Position numbers and translations under genes: made by a program | Notes under the pieces: generated by a model | Told to the model about the DNA's origin: nothing | What the model saw: only the letters and a program-made list of their open reading frames with translations | Databases searched by the model: none | Part shown: in pieces, positions 62,797 to 64,000 of the stretch | How positions within the stretch are numbered: the first letter of the stretch is position 1 | How the letters are laid out: each line of letters starts with the position of its first letter | Assembly: GCA_035390885.1 (NCBI GenBank) | Contig: DAOOUW010000004.1 | Span: 1-64,000, forward strand | DNA: 64,000 bases | Source of the DNA: JAOAFT01 sp035390885 | GTDB lineage: Bacteria; Bacteroidota; Ignavibacteria; UBA10030 | Reading direction: 5' to 3'

Positions 62797-64000
62797 TTAC
62801 TTTACCAATTCAGCCCAGACGTAGTGTTCTATTGTAGCTCTTGCTTTGCGATCCAAAACCGAATTTAAGTACTCTTGAACAGTACCATCTATCGTTTCTT
62901 TCAGTTTTTCTAACTTCGGAACAATCTTCTTAAGCGCTTTTTCATCTTTCGGAATTTTTACCTGTTCCACTCCCGCCTCAGCCCAGACTTTAAGGTAACG
63001 AGCTTCCAACTCCGAATTACATTTTACCTTTTTCTTTCCAATGATGAGATACCAATTAAAAAGTTCTTGCTCAATACGTACCTCTCCTGTTGCTCGTGGA
63101 AGAGTTTTATTCACCAATAATTTCAACGGCGCAATTTCATTTCTAAAGAACGCACCAAGCGTTTCTTCGCCAACCTTTTCCACGATAACTTTCACAAGCG
63201 CATCGATATCGATGCCATTTTTCGTCTTCCTTTCCTTCAGGACGCTATCCGACTTCTCTAATCTCGATTTGACAAGATCAACAACAGCACGATAAGCTTC
63301 CAGTTGTTCTTCATCATTCAATCCAAAAATTTCCGTCGCAACGATAGCGTCTAATTTTCTCAATTCAGGTTTCACATCGTCTAAAGTAATGGTCGCGGGT
63401 TCTCTCCCAATTTCCTTAAAAAGAGATTCTGAGGAAGTTGCTAGAAGTTCGTCAAAAGCGCCTTCTATCTTTTTTCTTAATTGATTGGAAATGGATGTAA
63501 GATTTGGTATGAGCAATTTTTCAACAACGGCAACGTCAATATCAGCAATAGCTTGCGCACCAGTTAATTGTCTGCACGAAAATTCAACGAATAATCTGGT
63601 AAAGGTTGTATTAAGCAATGCAGCAATTATTTTAATATCTGCTTCGTTGTGAGGCAGTATGCCGTAGAGTTTTTTATCCTCGAACACTCTTTTATTAAGG
63701 AACACCGGCATTCGTTCTCCAACTTTTGCAGGAAATATGATCGGCGCATATCTCCATCCACGACCCAAGCTGTACCAAGGGTTCGGTTCACGACTGGCGC
63801 ACGTCGGACGCTTATGGAATCCTCTCTTCTCGCCTTCTAAAATGTACTTCAACAATCTTGTTCCCTTGAGTTCTTCTTTTTGTTTATGACAGATGAGAAC
63901 TCTTTTCGATAACTTCTTTTTATCAACAGTATATCCCTTCACTTCTTTCAAGGAAAAAATTATCGGCTCAAAAAATTCTTTCTCGATTCTCTTCGCCTTA
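62797..64000 (-). CDS. C-terminal part of a probable N-6 adenine DNA methylase (runs off the right edge)
   Basis: The frame is open from the stop at 62797 to the end of the window, giving about 400 residues; an apparent TTG start at 63951 is probably internal because the frame continues upstream as KRIEKEFFEPIIFSLKEVKG. The part seen has the target-recognition region usual after the catalytic domain of class I adenine methylases: WYSLGRGWRYAPIIFPAKVG, AALLNTTFTRLFVEFSCRQL, LTGAQAIADIDVAVVEKLLI. The catalytic NPPY motif would lie outside the window. A restriction-modification or other defence role is inferred. Confidence 0.65.
   Translation of the reverse strand, partial: KAKRIEKEFFEPIIFSLKEVKGYTVDKKKLSKRVLICHKQKEELKGTRLLKYILEGEKRGFHKRPTCASREPNPWYSLGRGWRYAPIIFPAKVGERMPVFLNKRVFEDKKLYGILPHNEADIKIIAALLNTTFTRLFVEFSCRQLTGAQAIADIDVAVVEKLLIPNLTSISNQLRKKIEGAFDELLATSSESLFKEIGREPATITLDDVKPELRKLDAIVATEIFGLNDEEQLEAYRAVVDLVKSRLEKSDSVLKERKTKNGIDIDALVKVIVEKVGEETLGAFFRNEIAPLKLLVNKTLPRATGEVRIEQELFNWYLIIGKKKVKCNSELEARYLKVWAEAGVEQVKIPKDEKALKKIVPKLEKLKETIDGTVQEYLNSVLDRKARATIEHYVWAELVK

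Overview
The window looks like chromosomal DNA from a free-living, moderately AT-rich bacterium of the Bacteroidota/Chlorobiota side of the tree, most likely an Ignavibacteria-like lineage. This is inference. It rests on a type IX secretion C-terminal sorting domain on a glycosidase (56917-58809), many secreted and lipobox-bearing enzymes, weak or absent Shine-Dalgarno sequences on several genes, and the mix of FecR, CHASE2, DUF2911, DUF1460 and SUMF proteins. No phage, CRISPR array, complete insertion sequence or plasmid gene was seen.

Region 1 (1-11.5 kb, plus strand) is a xylan-degradation locus. It holds a gene tail (possibly GH97), two GH43 enzymes (the second split by a one-base frameshift in a T8 run), a GH51 arabinofuranosidase, an alpha/beta esterase, a GH67 alpha-glucuronidase and a GH11 endo-xylanase lipoprotein, followed by a SUMF/FGE-like lipoprotein and a small unknown lipoprotein. 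Together they would cut the xylan backbone and strip arabinose, acyl and methylglucuronic acid side groups. No SusC/SusD pair is visible. Non-coding DNA here carries a large nested palindrome, a dispersed repeat and, at 11.92-12.15 kb, a candidate structured RNA.

Region 2 (12.3-39.7 kb) is housekeeping and envelope genes, much of it on the minus strand. It includes a TMTC-like glycosyltransferase with TPRs, mfd, typA, a DUF6588 porin-like protein, rodZ, ligA, a small barrel, an STAS protein and a Xer recombinase. A four-gene signalling unit follows (secreted Ig-like protein, FecR protein, large exported protein, CHASE2 adenylate cyclase), then rseP, dxr, an oxidoreductase and a cyclic-di-AMP pair. 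In that pair the synthase is fused to its usual partner CdaR/YbbR and overlaps a DHH phosphoesterase gene.

Region 3 (39.8-49.5 kb, plus strand) has yicC-gmk-rpoZ-coaBC-udg, a rubrerythrin-VIT1 iron/manganese exporter, dnaB, a DUF1460 protein, a macro-domain protein, an EF-P homologue lacking the tip lysine, and a double DUF2911 protein.

Region 4 (49.5-64 kb) starts with tRNA-Gly(CCC). A radical SAM/SPASM enzyme follows with a possible small gene just upstream, then a decayed reading frame, rpsT, a Nudix hydrolase, a phosphodiesterase with a Cys-rich tail, aspA, a Cys/Met PLP enzyme, hxpB, the T9SS-secreted GH44 enzyme, an esterase, a PIF1-like helicase, a secreted unknown, and the C-terminal part of what is probably an adenine DNA methylase running off the right edge.
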